Positions 19,092 to 28,697 of a stretch of DNA of 64,000 nt are shown piece after piece. The stretch spans positions 153,542 to 217,541 of the forward strand of contig NZ_JBGQOM010000009.1 in NCBI RefSeq assembly GCF_052119645.1, in the 5' to 3' direction. Numbering within the stretch: the first letter of the stretch is position 1; each line of letters starts with the position of its first letter. Both the position numbers and the translations under genes were made by a program. Source of the DNA: Paraglaciecola sp030730205 (lineage in GTDB: Bacteria; Pseudomonadota; Gammaproteobacteria; Enterobacterales; Alteromonadaceae). The notes under the pieces are model-generated. The model was given only the letters and a program-made list of their open reading frames with translations, was not told where the DNA came from and searched no databases.

Positions 19092-22079
19092 ATGATTAAT
19101 TTCAAACACAATACTTTAGGTAAAACTATCGCTGCCATTCTCGCCAGTAGTGCAGCGCTGGTTGTAATGACCCCAATTTATGCCGCTCAAGAGCCGCAAA
19201 CGCTCGCAGAGCAGCAAGTAGAAAAAAATCCGGCACCAGCCGAATTAGAATCAGAAATCAGTGACACTGAGGCCGATGAATCCGGAGTCGAGGTCATTGA
19301 AGTATCGGGAATGCGCTTTAGTCAGTTAAAAGCCTTAGACCGTAAAAAGAATGGCGGCACCATGATGGATTCGTTAGTCGCTGAGGATATTGGCCAGTTT
19401 CCCGATAAAAACGTAGCTGAAGCGCTACAACGTATTCCGGGTGTGCAACTCAGTCGCGATTTTGGCGAAGGGAATCAAATTAGTTTACGGGGGGTTGAGC
19501 CCGACTTAGTGAAAGTTGAAGTGAATAATGTATCAGCCCTTGGTTTTGGTGGAACTCGGGGCGTAGATTTCCGTGATATGGCCTCTGAATTAATTAAGGC
19601 TCTTGATGTGATTAAAGGCTCTGAAGCCCGTATGACGGAAGGAGGAATTGGTGGCACGATACAAGTTGAAACCCGCAAACCTAATGAGTTTGAGTCAAAC
19701 TTTTTGTCTGTAAGTGCCGAGGGACAATATAACGATTTGATTGGTAACGTCAGTCCGAAATTTAATTTTGTTGGTGTGTACAAGTTTACTGAAGACTTAG
19801 GTTTGCTTCTCAATGTGACTGGTTCCGACAAAAGCACCATGATCCACGCGATTAGAAACACTGAATGGAATCGTTACGCTGATTATGATGGTGTAGATGA
19901 GAAAACGTCTATTGATGCGGCCTATGCCGATATTACCGTGCAAGCTGATTGTATGGCAGCCACCGATCCGATTGCCTGTGAAAAACAGTGGTGGGAATTT
20001 TCACCAGCAACGCCTCGATATGGTATTTGGGGGCGAGATGAAAAACGCCTAAGCTCGCAAGTGATGCTGCAGTATCGCTTAAATGATAGCCTTTCGACTC
20101 ATGTAGGTTACACCTACAACACCCGTGACAAACAAGCGCTCGACTTAAATATCGATTTAGCAGTGGGGTCAGCAGCGCGGGTGATGCCTGAGTCAGTTGT
20201 GGTTGATGAGCTACATAACGTTAAATCCTTTGTGACACAAGCCGCTAGTGTTACCAATCGAACCTTAGACTTTGCATGGGATCAAACAACCAGTTTATTA
20301 GATGCTGGTTTTGTGTATGCCCGTGACGCATGGCGAGTTGAGGGTTTGGTATCGCAATCTACCTCCGATCAAGATATTGATTCTCGTGATACGCAAACCA
20401 CGACCAATGATATTGCTGGAATTAAAGTGACCTTGGATGAGCGCGGAATACCCTCATGGGATTACAACCAAGGGTATTTTTACAACAGGCTCCCTGGCTC
20501 AGAGGATGACACCTCAGATAGGTTTAATATAAACGACCCAGCCAGTTATCGTAACCGAGTACGTTACAAATATGCACCCACTGCTGATGAAGCCAAAGAA
20601 ATAATGGCAAAGCTCGATATTACGTATATTCCTGATTCTGATTTTTTTACCATTTTCCGAGGTGGCTACCGCAGTAGTTCGGTGTCGGTAGAAAACATTA
20701 ATTATGAATACAACATTATTCGTGACGTGGGTTCTTCCTATAACGGTGTACCTTGGACATTGCAAGACAATATCAATGTATTAACAGGTCGCACATTTGA
20801 GTCACGAGAATTGTTTGAAGGGTATGATTTAGGGGTTGATACCATAGGCACTTATTGGGCAGTGAATAGTGAACCTTTCCTTGAAGTCATGAAATTTGTT
20901 TCACAAGAAAATGTAAGCCGCAATGATTTAGATGCCAAACTTGGTAACTTTGATCAGGTGGTCAACACAGATGCTTATTATTTGCAGGCTAATTTTGAAC
21001 GGGAGTTAATGGGTTTACGGTTCTGGGGTAACGTAGGCTTACGTTATGTGGAAACCGAAATCGGTGCCAACGGCGATGTAAGAGAAACGGTATATGTTGA
21101 CCCAAAAGATGAATTGGGTAATGTGCTTGTGGGCGCAAATGGTCTGCCTCAAGCCCCCATTGAAGATCCTGATCATCCGGATAATTTCTTAGGTCGCAAA
21201 ACCGTGGTTGAAGGTTATTCAGATACCCTGCCCAGTATTAACTTAAATTTGGGTCTTATTCCTGACCAATTAGTGTTGTATGTTGGCGCAGCTAAGGTAT
21301 TAGCTCATCCTAAAACTAGCGATCTTAACGTTAATGCCACCTGTAAAATTTATTACACAAGGTTGTCAGAATTAGGAGATGAAAACAGAAATACCTGTTC
21401 TGCAGGCAACCCCGCTTTGAAACCTTATATGGCTGAACAATGGGAAGTGGCACTAAATTGGTATCCGGACGACCAATCCATTATATCGGGCAGCTATTTT
21501 GTTAAAGACATTACCAGCTGGATCATTGATGCCGATACCCGCTACGATGTGGATTTTTTTGGTGATGGTCGTCTGTGGGATGTAAAACAGAAACTCAATG
21601 GCAGTGGGGTCAAAAACAAAGGCCTTGAGTTACAGGCCTCGACTATCTTTGATTTTCTACCCGGAATATTAAGTAACATGGGGGGGAGTGCTAACTACAC
21701 GTATATGGAATCTGCCGATGTAGGCATATTTAATAGTCTAACTGGAGAGGAATTACCTTTCCCTTCTATGTCTAAAAACTCATATAATTTGTCTGTTTTT
21801 TATGAAGATACCCATTGGAGTGCACGTATTGCTTATAACTACCGAGACGAATATTTAGCCCGCGCTACTTCTGACCGCTCAGGCAACCCCGTGTTTGTAG
21901 ATAAAGCCGGTTACATGGATGCTAAGCTGATTTACACCTTTGATAATGGCTTAAAAGTGTATATTGATGGCCGTAACTTACTAAGCGAAGTAAAAAGCGA
22001 AAATGCCGGTCCTGGTCGTCTTACTGATTTGCAGTGGTCTGGACGAGAGTACTCAGTAGGTTTTTCTTATAAGATGTAA
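19092..22079 (+). CDS. TonB-dependent receptor of the rhamnogalacturonan locus
   Basis: A 995-residue outer-membrane transporter. A signal peptide ending near IYAAQ (residues 1-33) is followed by a linker and the TonB box region VIEVSGMR. The plug domain follows (VAEDIGQFPDKNVAEALQRIPGVQLSRDFGEGNQISLRGVEP). The rest is the beta-barrel, ending GREYSVGFSYKM. The FPDKNVAEALQRIPGV plug is typical of the TonB-Caulobacter/Xanthomonas group, many of which import plant oligosaccharides. Its position 101 bases after the PL11 lyase suggests uptake of RG-I oligosaccharides; this is inference. The start has a GAGG Shine-Dalgarno. The C-terminus ends in Met rather than the usual aromatic residue. Confidence 0.88.
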   Translation: MINFKHNTLGKTIAAILASSAALVVMTPIYAAQEPQTLAEQQVEKNPAPAELESEISDTEADESGVEVIEVSGMRFSQLKALDRKKNGGTMMDSLVAEDIGQFPDKNVAEALQRIPGVQLSRDFGEGNQISLRGVEPDLVKVEVNNVSALGFGGTRGVDFRDMASELIKALDVIKGSEARMTEGGIGGTIQVETRKPNEFESNFLSVSAEGQYNDLIGNVSPKFNFVGVYKFTEDLGLLLNVTGSDKSTMIHAIRNTEWNRYADYDGVDEKTSIDAAYADITVQADCMAATDPIACEKQWWEFSPATPRYGIWGRDEKRLSSQVMLQYRLNDSLSTHVGYTYNTRDKQALDLNIDLAVGSAARVMPESVVVDELHNVKSFVTQAASVTNRTLDFAWDQTTSLLDAGFVYARDAWRVEGLVSQSTSDQDIDSRDTQTTTNDIAGIKVTLDERGIPSWDYNQGYFYNRLPGSEDDTSDRFNINDPASYRNRVRYKYAPTADEAKEIMAKLDITYIPDSDFFTIFRGGYRSSSVSVENINYEYNIIRDVGSSYNGVPWTLQDNINVLTGRTFESRELFEGYDLGVDTIGTYWAVNSEPFLEVMKFVSQENVSRNDLDAKLGNFDQVVNTDAYYLQANFERELMGLRFWGNVGLRYVETEIGANGDVRETVYVDPKDELGNVLVGANGLPQAPIEDPDHPDNFLGRKTVVEGYSDTLPSINLNLGLIPDQLVLYVGAAKVLAHPKTSDLNVNATCKIYYTRLSELGDENRNTCSAGNPALKPYMAEQWEVALNWYPDDQSIISGSYFVKDITSWIIDADTRYDVDFFGDGRLWDVKQKLNGSGVKNKGLELQASTIFDFLPGILSNMGGSANYTYMESADVGIFNSLTGEELPFPSMSKNSYNLSVFYEDTHWSARIAYNYRDEYLARATSDRSGNPVFVDKAGYMDAKLIYTFDNGLKVYIDGRNLLSEVKSENAGPGRLTDLQWSGREYSVGFSYKM

Positions 22080-22093
22080 GTAAGTGAAAAATG

Positions 22094-22125
22094 AAGGCAC
22101 AAGTCAAAAAACTTGTGCCTTTTTC
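22094..22125 (+). terminator. Intrinsic terminator after the receptor gene
   Basis: AAGGCACAAGT / ACTTGTGCCTT with a 6-base A-rich loop, then TTTT. It closes the lyase-receptor unit. Confidence 0.85.
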
Positions 22126-22177
22126 GTGGCATGAAATGAATTGTTGTTGGTTATTGCTAATTGTATAGAGTATTTTG

Positions 22178-23260
22178 ATGTTAATACGCGCTGTCATTTT
22201 TATCGCTTTACTGATGCTTACTTGGGTGAGTCATGCCCATGATGTATTTTCTGGCGAGGCAAAAGTCAACATAAACCAACAACATCAACTGACCCTTGAG
22301 CTGTATTTAGCTGCCGTAACCGCGGATATTTTCACTCAAGATCTGATTAATCAGAATAATCAGCTCAGTGTCGAGAATCTGCCGAATATACGGACACACC
22401 TTAGTCACAAAGCCAAACAATTTTTTGAGATAACCCTCAATGGTGAGCCTATGAGCGCTGACACTGTTGAGATAAAAATCATCCCAGAAACCGACTCTGT
22501 GATTTTTACACTTTTTTATCCTGATTCAGCCTTAGGCATGCTGGGTTTTCGCAGTGATTTTATTGATCAGACCAATCCAGAATTTAAACTTACCCTAAGT
22601 ATTTTTAATTCTCAGCATATCCAAGTGGGTTTATTTATTCACACTTTTACTCACCGTTATGACGAAGTGTCGTTTGATGGCAAGACCAAACAAGCGAATA
22701 ACGAGGGGGTATTTTTAAGCTTTCTGAGCTTGGGTGTGCATCATATTTTAATCGGCTTTGATCATTTACTCTTTTTATTGGCCTTATTGATTGTATGCAG
22801 AACGTGGAAAGCCGCCGCGCTCATTATTACCTGCTTTACTGTGGCGCACACCATCACGTTATCCTTGGCTTCACTGCACATTTTCAACTTACCGCAACAC
22901 TGGATTGAACTGGCGATTGCGCTAACGGTCGTGTATGTGGGGCTAGAAAATCTCTACTATCAACATCGTCCGCCGAATCGATGGTTACTCACTAGCGCCT
23001 TTGGTTTACTGCATGGTTTCGGTTTTGCTAATGTGTTAACGGGTTTAGGGCTTGGCAGCGCGGGCGCGCCTATTTTTATTCCATTACTGGCATTTAATTT
23101 AGGCGTAGAAATAGGCCAGCTTGCCTTATCAGCCCTTGTTTTACCTACATTGTGGTGGCTGAGTAAATATGCCTTATACCGCCACTATATAGTGCCGCTG
23201 ATATCCGTGGCGACGGTCATTCTTGGCTGTATCTGGGGAGTTGAACGCTTTTTTAATTAA
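22178..23260 (+). CDS. HupE/UreJ-type membrane protein
   Basis: A 360-residue protein. A signal peptide (1-20, ending VSHAH) leads to a periplasmic domain of about 150 residues. The C-terminal half has several membrane helices and carries the HupE/UreJ_2 motifs HHILIGFDHLLFLLALL, FTVAHTITLSLA and GLLHGFGFANVLTGLGL. Conserved His and Asp residues in the membrane part are typical of this family, which is linked to nickel/cobalt or other metal traffic but not biochemically settled. An in-frame TTG at 22175 precedes the ATG; ATG 22178 is used. No hydrogenase or urease genes are nearby, so no metal is assigned. Confidence 0.78.
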   Translation: MLIRAVIFIALLMLTWVSHAHDVFSGEAKVNINQQHQLTLELYLAAVTADIFTQDLINQNNQLSVENLPNIRTHLSHKAKQFFEITLNGEPMSADTVEIKIIPETDSVIFTLFYPDSALGMLGFRSDFIDQTNPEFKLTLSIFNSQHIQVGLFIHTFTHRYDEVSFDGKTKQANNEGVFLSFLSLGVHHILIGFDHLLFLLALLIVCRTWKAAALIITCFTVAHTITLSLASLHIFNLPQHWIELAIALTVVYVGLENLYYQHRPPNRWLLTSAFGLLHGFGFANVLTGLGLGSAGAPIFIPLLAFNLGVEIGQLALSALVLPTLWWLSKYALYRHYIVPLISVATVILGCIWGVERFFN

Positions 23261-23292
23261 AAGGGCGCTGTGTTAGCGCTCTTTCTTGTTTT
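23259..23292 (+). terminator. Intrinsic terminator after the HupE-like gene
   Basis: AAAGGGCGCT / AGCGCTCTTT with a GTGTT loop and a T-rich tail (CTTGTTTTG). It directly overlaps the end of the coding sequence. Confidence 0.75.
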
Positions 23293-23309
23293 GTTGTCAT
23301 TTGTCTGTG

Positions 23310-23654
23310 TTATTTTTCAGTCAGCGCCACGCCCTCAAACTGCACGCCCTGCCAACCAAATTTCATAAAGTTTCGAATATTGCCATGATCACTACCACTT
23401 GGGTTTGCCAATACATCTTGACGATAGTAATCCCCAAATAAATGCAGGGTTTGAGTCTCAGGCAACTGCTTGAACTGAGCAAAATACAAGAGTTTGCATG
23501 AGCCTTCATTACTTCCAGCTTCGTTGACAACGTCGCCATTTTTAAACCTTGTGGCTTGATAATCGAAGTGGGTGGTTATCATCTGGATTACATCACTAAA
23601 TTGAACAAGCTCAGGTGTCGTGTTGAGTTGTAAAAGTAATTCTTGCTGGGTCAT
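23310..23654 (-). CDS. HopJ type III effector-family protein (housekeeping homologue)
   Basis: The start chosen gives 114 residues beginning MTQQELLLQLNTTPELVQF; the upstream AGGA Shine-Dalgarno supports it. The frame is open to 23723, but the longer N-terminus does not resemble the family. Motifs: a Tyr-rich NHFDYQ-like segment (THFDYQATRFKNG), NEGSCKLLYFAQ, HLFGDYYR and HGNIRNFMKFGWQGVQFEG. These match the HopJ family, which is widespread in free-living gammaproteobacteria without any type III system, so a virulence role should not be inferred. Function unknown. Confidence 0.75.
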   Translation of the reverse strand: MTQQELLLQLNTTPELVQFSDVIQMITTHFDYQATRFKNGDVVNEAGSNEGSCKLLYFAQFKQLPETQTLHLFGDYYRQDVLANPSGSDHGNIRNFMKFGWQGVQFEGVALTEK

Positions 23655-23745
23655 GATGGGTCCTGTTTGTAGCGAATGTGTCATAGGGGGGCAGAATCTA
23701 GTTTGAACGAGGGCAAACAGCAAAAGACTGCAGCCCCTTGTATTA

Positions 23746-25056
23746 TTATAAATGTAAGATAAATACTTTGGATTTACGCTGAAAATTATAAAGCTCTTTC
23801 TTTTTAGCTGGTAAGTCTTCCAGACTGGCAGGCATAAAACCTTGTTCTAAAAACCAATGCCCCGTCACGGTGGTTAAAACAAAAATAGACTTAATGCCTT
23901 GTTGTAAGGCTTGAGTTTTAATAGCGTGTAACAATCGTTCACCGCGATTACCACCACGGTAGTCGCTATGAGTAGCAACGCAGGCTAACTCAGCCATCTC
24001 TTCTTCTGGGTAAGGATAAAGTGCAGCGCAAGCGATGGTCATGCCGTCTCGGGCAATTAAGGTAAATAACTCGATTTCACTTTCTAAACGCTCTCTTGAG
24101 CGTTTCACCAAGATACCTTTTTCTTCAAGTGGATTAATAAGTTTTAGTATCCCGCCCACATCTTCGATATTGGCCGCGCGTAATTGTTCGTAAGAACGCT
24201 GGGCAATAAGCGAGCCTGCACCATCACGAGTAAAGAGCTCTTGTAATAAGGCGCCATCTTGACGGTAACTTACACAGTGACAACGACTAATTCCTGACTC
24301 CAAACTTGAAGCGATAGCTTGCAAAGAGAGTTTTTGCGCGGCATAAAACGGGTTATTCAGCATACCGTACAATTGGTCAATTTCTATATTACGCAGCAGG
24401 TGAGCATCTTCACTTATGATGCCATCATCTGGGGTAAATAAAATAAGCTTGTCGGCTTTTAACGAAATAGCCGCATTGGTTGCCACATCTTCGTGCGATA
24501 AATTAAATACTTCGCCTGTTGGCGAATAGCCCATTGGCGAAAGCAGTACAATTGAGCCATCGTTGAGATGGTCGTTGATACCATTGACATCAATGCGGCG
24601 TACCAAGCCGGTATTTTCAAAATCCACGCCGTCACGCACGCCAATGGGCATAGCGACGACTAAATTACCTGAACAGACGCGAATTTGCGCACCGTGCATG
24701 GGCGAGTTGGGCAAGCCCATGGTTAATAGTGCTTCCACTTGTGCCCTTACCGACCCTGCTGCATCTTTAACACATTCAAGGGTTTGTTTATCGGTAATAC
24801 GGATATCGTCTTGAAAACGAAAGGGCAAATTGCGTAATTGCACACGTTGATCAATTTGCGGCCGTGCACCGTGCACTAATACCAGTCTTACTCCTAAGCT
24901 ATTAAGCAGGGCGATATCATGAATAATATTAGCGAAGTTAGCGTCTTCTATGGCTTCACCACCAAACATCAAGACAAAGGTTTTACCACGATGAGCATTG
25001 ATATACGGAGCTGAATTACGAATAGTTTTGACACTATCTATATGCGAAACGACCAC
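23746..25056 (-). CDS. argA: N-acetylglutamate synthase (full-length, kinase-like plus GNAT domains)
   Basis: Makes N-acetylglutamate from glutamate and acetyl-CoA, the first step of arginine synthesis. It has 436 residues, the classical ArgA length. The N-terminal amino-acid-kinase-like domain (FGGEAIEDANF; LVHGARPQIDQR) is the probable arginine-binding site for feedback inhibition. The C-terminal acetyltransferase domain spans about 296-436 (ACVATHSDYRGGNRGERLL is the acetyl-CoA loop). It starts with an AAGGAA Shine-Dalgarno and lies 32 bases after argH, as the last gene of argCBFGHA. In some marine relatives ArgA activity is fused to ArgH; here the genes are separate. Confidence 0.95.
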   Translation of the reverse strand: MVVSHIDSVKTIRNSAPYINAHRGKTFVLMFGGEAIEDANFANIIHDIALLNSLGVRLVLVHGARPQIDQRVQLRNLPFRFQDDIRITDKQTLECVKDAAGSVRAQVEALLTMGLPNSPMHGAQIRVCSGNLVVAMPIGVRDGVDFENTGLVRRIDVNGINDHLNDGSIVLLSPMGYSPTGEVFNLSHEDVATNAAISLKADKLILFTPDDGIISEDAHLLRNIEIDQLYGMLNNPFYAAQKLSLQAIASSLESGISRCHCVSYRQDGALLQELFTRDGAGSLIAQRSYEQLRAANIEDVGGILKLINPLEEKGILVKRSRERLESEIELFTLIARDGMTIACAALYPYPEEEMAELACVATHSDYRGGNRGERLLHAIKTQALQQGIKSIFVLTTVTGHWFLEQGFMPASLEDLPAKKKELYNFQRKSKVFILHL

Positions 25057-25088
25057 ATTGATTCCTTTTCTTGGTTTAGGTTTTGCGA

Positions 25089-26465
25089 CTATTGTTGGTT
25101 AAACGCGAGAGCACTAGCTAAGGCTTGTTTGACCGGCTCTATGCCAGTACCGCCCAAAATGCTGCGTTTATTGACCAAATACTCAAGTTGCAAAATTTCA
25201 TAGACATCGTCTTCAATTAACGCTGAATATTCCTTGAGCTCAGGCAAGCTGAGTTCTTCAATGGCTTTTTTCTGAGCAAGCGCAGCCAGTACTACTTGGC
25301 CAGAAATATCATGAGCGGTTCTAAAGGGGATCCCTTTACCCACTAAATAATCAGCCAGTTCAGTGGCGTTGGCATAGCCTTCACGGGCCGCTTTAGCACA
25401 GCGTTCTTTATCAAGTTTGATGGTGTCGATGACTTCACTGGCGATACATAAACAAATATGCCATTGTGTCATTGCGTCAAACAGGCCTTCTTTGTCTTCT
25501 TGCATGTCTTTGTTGTAGGCCAAAGGTAAGCCTTTCATGGTCACCAACATAGCTTGCAAGCTACCAAATACCCGACCACATTTACCGCGAATGAGCTCTA
25601 GGGCATCAGGATTTTTCTTTTGTGGCATTAAGGATGAACCAGAGGTGACTTGGTCACCTAAGGTGATAAAACCTGCTTCGCCGGTGTTAAAGAAGATCAA
25701 ATCTTCTGCCATGCGCGACAAGTGCATCATGCTGGTGCTGGCAGCAAATAAGGTTTCTAACACGTAGTCGCGATCAGAAACCGCATCTAAGCTGTTTAAA
25801 CATGGGCTGTCGAAGCCCAACTGCGTGGCTATTTCTTGACGATCAATAGGGTACACCGTACCGGCTAAAGCACCACTGCCTAGGGGGCATTGGTTTAAAC
25901 GCACGTTTAAATCGTGTAATCGACTTAAATCACGTTTGAACATCTCTACATAGGCTAAACACCAGTGAGGATACCGAACGGGTTGCGCACGTTGTAAATG
26001 GGTATAACCCGGTAGAATAACGTCAAGATTCTTATTTGCGGTACTGAGTAAAGACTGAATAACGTGTCGTAAATCTTGACTAAGTAGCTCGACATGTTCA
26101 CGGCACCACAAACGAAAATCGGTGGCCACTTGGTCATTACGACTGCGGCCGGTGTGGAGTTTACGTGCGACGTCACCTAACTGTTCAATCAGGGTGGCTT
26201 CAACAAAGCTATGTATGTCTTCTTCACTACTTGCATCAAAATCAAGCTCGCCAGCGTCAGCTTTAACCAACAAGGCGTTTAAGGCTGTTTCGAGTTGAGC
26301 TTGCTCGTCTTGCGTTATTACGCCAGCTTTACAAATGGCACGAGACCATACAATCGAGCCACGAATGTCTTGGCTTGCCAAGGCACGATCAAAGGGAAAC
26401 GAATCGTTTACCCGTCTGAACATGGCGCTGCTGCCATCTTGAAATCGACCACCCCATAAACTCAT
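25089..26465 (-). CDS. argH: Argininosuccinate lyase
   Basis: Splits argininosuccinate into arginine and fumarate, the last step of the pathway. It has 458 residues. The fumarase-superfamily signature GSSLMPQKKNPDALE lies near residue 277, with the mobile-loop Ser. TGRSRNDQVATDFRLW and GYTHLQRAQPV supply substrate contacts. The start overlaps the argG stop by one base (TAATG), so the two are translationally coupled. The protein ends without any acetyltransferase extension. Confidence 0.97.
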   Translation of the reverse strand: MSLWGGRFQDGSSAMFRRVNDSFPFDRALASQDIRGSIVWSRAICKAGVITQDEQAQLETALNALLVKADAGELDFDASSEEDIHSFVEATLIEQLGDVARKLHTGRSRNDQVATDFRLWCREHVELLSQDLRHVIQSLLSTANKNLDVILPGYTHLQRAQPVRYPHWCLAYVEMFKRDLSRLHDLNVRLNQCPLGSGALAGTVYPIDRQEIATQLGFDSPCLNSLDAVSDRDYVLETLFAASTSMMHLSRMAEDLIFFNTGEAGFITLGDQVTSGSSLMPQKKNPDALELIRGKCGRVFGSLQAMLVTMKGLPLAYNKDMQEDKEGLFDAMTQWHICLCIASEVIDTIKLDKERCAKAAREGYANATELADYLVGKGIPFRTAHDISGQVVLAALAQKKAIEELSLPELKEYSALIEDDVYEILQLEYLVNKRSILGGTGIEPVKQALASALAFNQQ

Positions 26466-27706
26466 TAGGCTTTACCTTCTTCTTTAAGGGCGCGAGCCTT
26501 TTGGTTTAAGGTGCTGATACGGCTCGATAAACTGTATAAGCGAATAAACCCTTCAGCATGGCTTTGATCGTATACGTCATCGGCACCAAAGGTGGCAAAG
26601 TCTTCAGAATACAAGCTATTGGGTGAACGACGTTGTACCACTGTGGCTTGACCTTTATACAATTTCACCACGATGTCGCCAGTCACTTTCTTAGCGAAGC
26701 TGGCAGCGCCCGCTAATAGGGCATCATTTAAGGGGGTGAACCAACGACCGTCGTACATAACGTGTGAAAATTCTAAGCCAATTTGCTCACGATATTTAAG
26801 GGCGGCTTTGTCGAGGACTAAGGTTTCTAGGGCTTTGTAAGCGGCAACGATTACTGTGCCTCCTGGCGTTTCATAACAACCACGAGACTTCATGCCTACT
26901 AAACGGTTTTCAACGATGTCGATACGGCCTACACCATGCGCTCCAGCAATGGTATTTAATTTCATTACTGCTTCATAAGGTGACAATGCTTCACCGTTAA
27001 CGGCAATGAGTTTACCTGCATCAAAACTTAACATGACTCGCTCTGCTTGATCAGGCGCATCTTCTGGATCAGTCGTTAATGTCCAAACCCCTTTACTTGG
27101 CTCACACCAAGGATCTTCAAGCTCACCACCTTCATGACTAATGTGCCACGCGTTAGCGTCACGGCTGTAAATCTTGGTGGCAGAGGCTGAGGTTTTAATG
27201 TCACGCTCGGCTAAGTAAGCGAGTAAGTCTTCACGTGAGACCATGTCCCACTCGCGCCAAGGCGCAATAACCGTTAATTCAGGGGCTAAGGCCGCAAAGG
27301 TGCCTTCAAAACGGACTTGGTCGTTACCTTTACCGGTACAACCGTGGCATAACGCATCAGCCCCGACTTTTAGCGCGATTTCAACTTGAGCTTTGGCGAT
27401 AATAGGACGTGCCATAGATGTACCAAGTAAGTATTCACCTTCGTATACGGCACCCGTTGTAATGGTGGGGAATACGTAGTCAGCGATGAACTCTTCTTTT
27501 AAATCAACGATGTAACACTCACTTGCGCCGGTTTTTAGGGCTTTTTCACGCAAACCGATAAGCTCTTCTTCGCCTTGACCTACGTCTGCGGCAAAGGCGA
27601 TAACTTCACAACCCTCGTAATTTTCTTTTAACCAAGGAATGATTGCTGAGGTATCTAAACCACCTGAATAGGCGAGTACTACTTTTTTAATTTGTTTTTT
27701 AGCCAT
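26465..27706 (-). CDS. argG: Argininosuccinate synthase
   Basis: Joins citrulline and aspartate with ATP. It has 413 residues. The N-type ATP pyrophosphatase loop SGGLDTS is at residues 14-20, and CHGCTGKGNDQVRFE binds citrulline/aspartate. It lies 44 bases after argF and overlaps argH by one base. A normal family member with no oddities. Confidence 0.97.
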   Translation of the reverse strand: MAKKQIKKVVLAYSGGLDTSAIIPWLKENYEGCEVIAFAADVGQGEEELIGLREKALKTGASECYIVDLKEEFIADYVFPTITTGAVYEGEYLLGTSMARPIIAKAQVEIALKVGADALCHGCTGKGNDQVRFEGTFAALAPELTVIAPWREWDMVSREDLLAYLAERDIKTSASATKIYSRDANAWHISHEGGELEDPWCEPSKGVWTLTTDPEDAPDQAERVMLSFDAGKLIAVNGEALSPYEAVMKLNTIAGAHGVGRIDIVENRLVGMKSRGCYETPGGTVIVAAYKALETLVLDKAALKYREQIGLEFSHVMYDGRWFTPLNDALLAGAASFAKKVTGDIVVKLYKGQATVVQRRSPNSLYSEDFATFGADDVYDQSHAEGFIRLYSLSSRISTLNQKARALKEEGKA

Positions 27707-27750
27707 GTTGTTTGTTCCTGCTGTAAGTCGTTTTCTAAATGTGATGAGGT

Positions 27751-28680
27751 TTAGTTAGCTGGTGTAAAATTAGCAGCCAGTAATTGTACTAATATTGCAT
27801 TTTGCCCATGCATGCGGTTTTCAGCTTGTTGCATGAGTAAAGATTTGTCGCCATCGATAAGGCTGCCACTGATTTCTACATCGCGATGAGCGGGTTGGCA
27901 ATGCATCGCATAGTCAGCGCCTGTTAATTCCATCAAGGCTTCATCGATTTTATAGGGGTCAAAGACTTCTTTGATTTGTGCCAGTGGGGTAGTGTCGCCC
28001 ATAGAAATCCATGTGTCGGTGTATAGAACATGGGCGCCTATGGCAGCCTTTATATCGGTGCTGACGGTTAATTTCCCGCCGAATTGCGCTGCACGTTGCT
28101 CGGTCAGCGTTATGATTTCTGCATCAACTTCGTAGCCTTTTGGCGTGATCACGATAACTTCACAACCTAAAGCCACACCCACTAACATAAGTGAATGGGT
28201 AACGTTATTGCCATCACCAATATAAGCTAATTTTACCTTGCTTAGGTCCTCATAGCGCTCACTGATGGTTAAATAATCAGCAACTGCCTGACAAGGATGA
28301 TATTTATCGCATAGGGCATTAATAACCGGAACATCTGCTGATTCTGCCAACTCTTCTAAGGTTGAATGAGCAAAAACTCGCGCCACAATAGCATCAGCCC
28401 AACAGGCTAGATTTGCGCCCATGTCTTTTACATCTTCACGTCCGGCCAATTTATTTGACTGGCTGTCTAGGTAGACTAAATGGCCGCCTAGTTTGTTAAT
28501 GCCAATGTCAAAACTGACGCGGGTACGCAGTGAGGGCTTTTCAAATAACGCTACGATCGATAGGCCGTCTAAGGCTTTACGGTAGCCTTTAGGATTTGCT
28601 TTTATGGTGCGTGCTAAGGTAAGTAACTGCTCTAATTGTGTTTTATCCCAATCCTTCAGAGTCAATAAATCCTGTTTCAT
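27751..28680 (-). CDS. argF: Ornithine carbamoyltransferase
   Basis: Forms citrulline from ornithine and carbamoyl phosphate. It has 309 residues. The carbamoyl-phosphate loop reads SLRTR (residues 50-54), where STRTR is the textbook form; I believe the Leu variant also occurs in Shewanella-type enzymes. HPCQAVADYLT and the C-terminal HCQPAHR block are present. It lies 17 bases after argB and 44 before argG. Its position inside the arg operon favours ornithine over acetylornithine as substrate; no argD is in the window. Confidence 0.93.
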   Translation of the reverse strand: MKQDLLTLKDWDKTQLEQLLTLARTIKANPKGYRKALDGLSIVALFEKPSLRTRVSFDIGINKLGGHLVYLDSQSNKLAGREDVKDMGANLACWADAIVARVFAHSTLEELAESADVPVINALCDKYHPCQAVADYLTISERYEDLSKVKLAYIGDGNNVTHSLMLVGVALGCEVIVITPKGYEVDAEIITLTEQRAAQFGGKLTVSTDIKAAIGAHVLYTDTWISMGDTTPLAQIKEVFDPYKIDEALMELTGADYAMHCQPAHRDVEISGSLIDGDKSLLMQQAENRMHGQNAILVQLLAANFTPAN

Positions 28681-28697
28681 TAATCTGCCTTTAACCT

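Noticed and set aside
22178..23260. Assigning nickel or hydrogenase function to the HupE-like gene
   Set aside because: No hydrogenase, urease or nickel genes are in the window; the family is broader than its name.
23310..23654. HopJ family name as evidence of a type III effector
   Set aside because: No secretion genes are near and the family is widespread in non-pathogens; treated as a housekeeping protein of unknown function.
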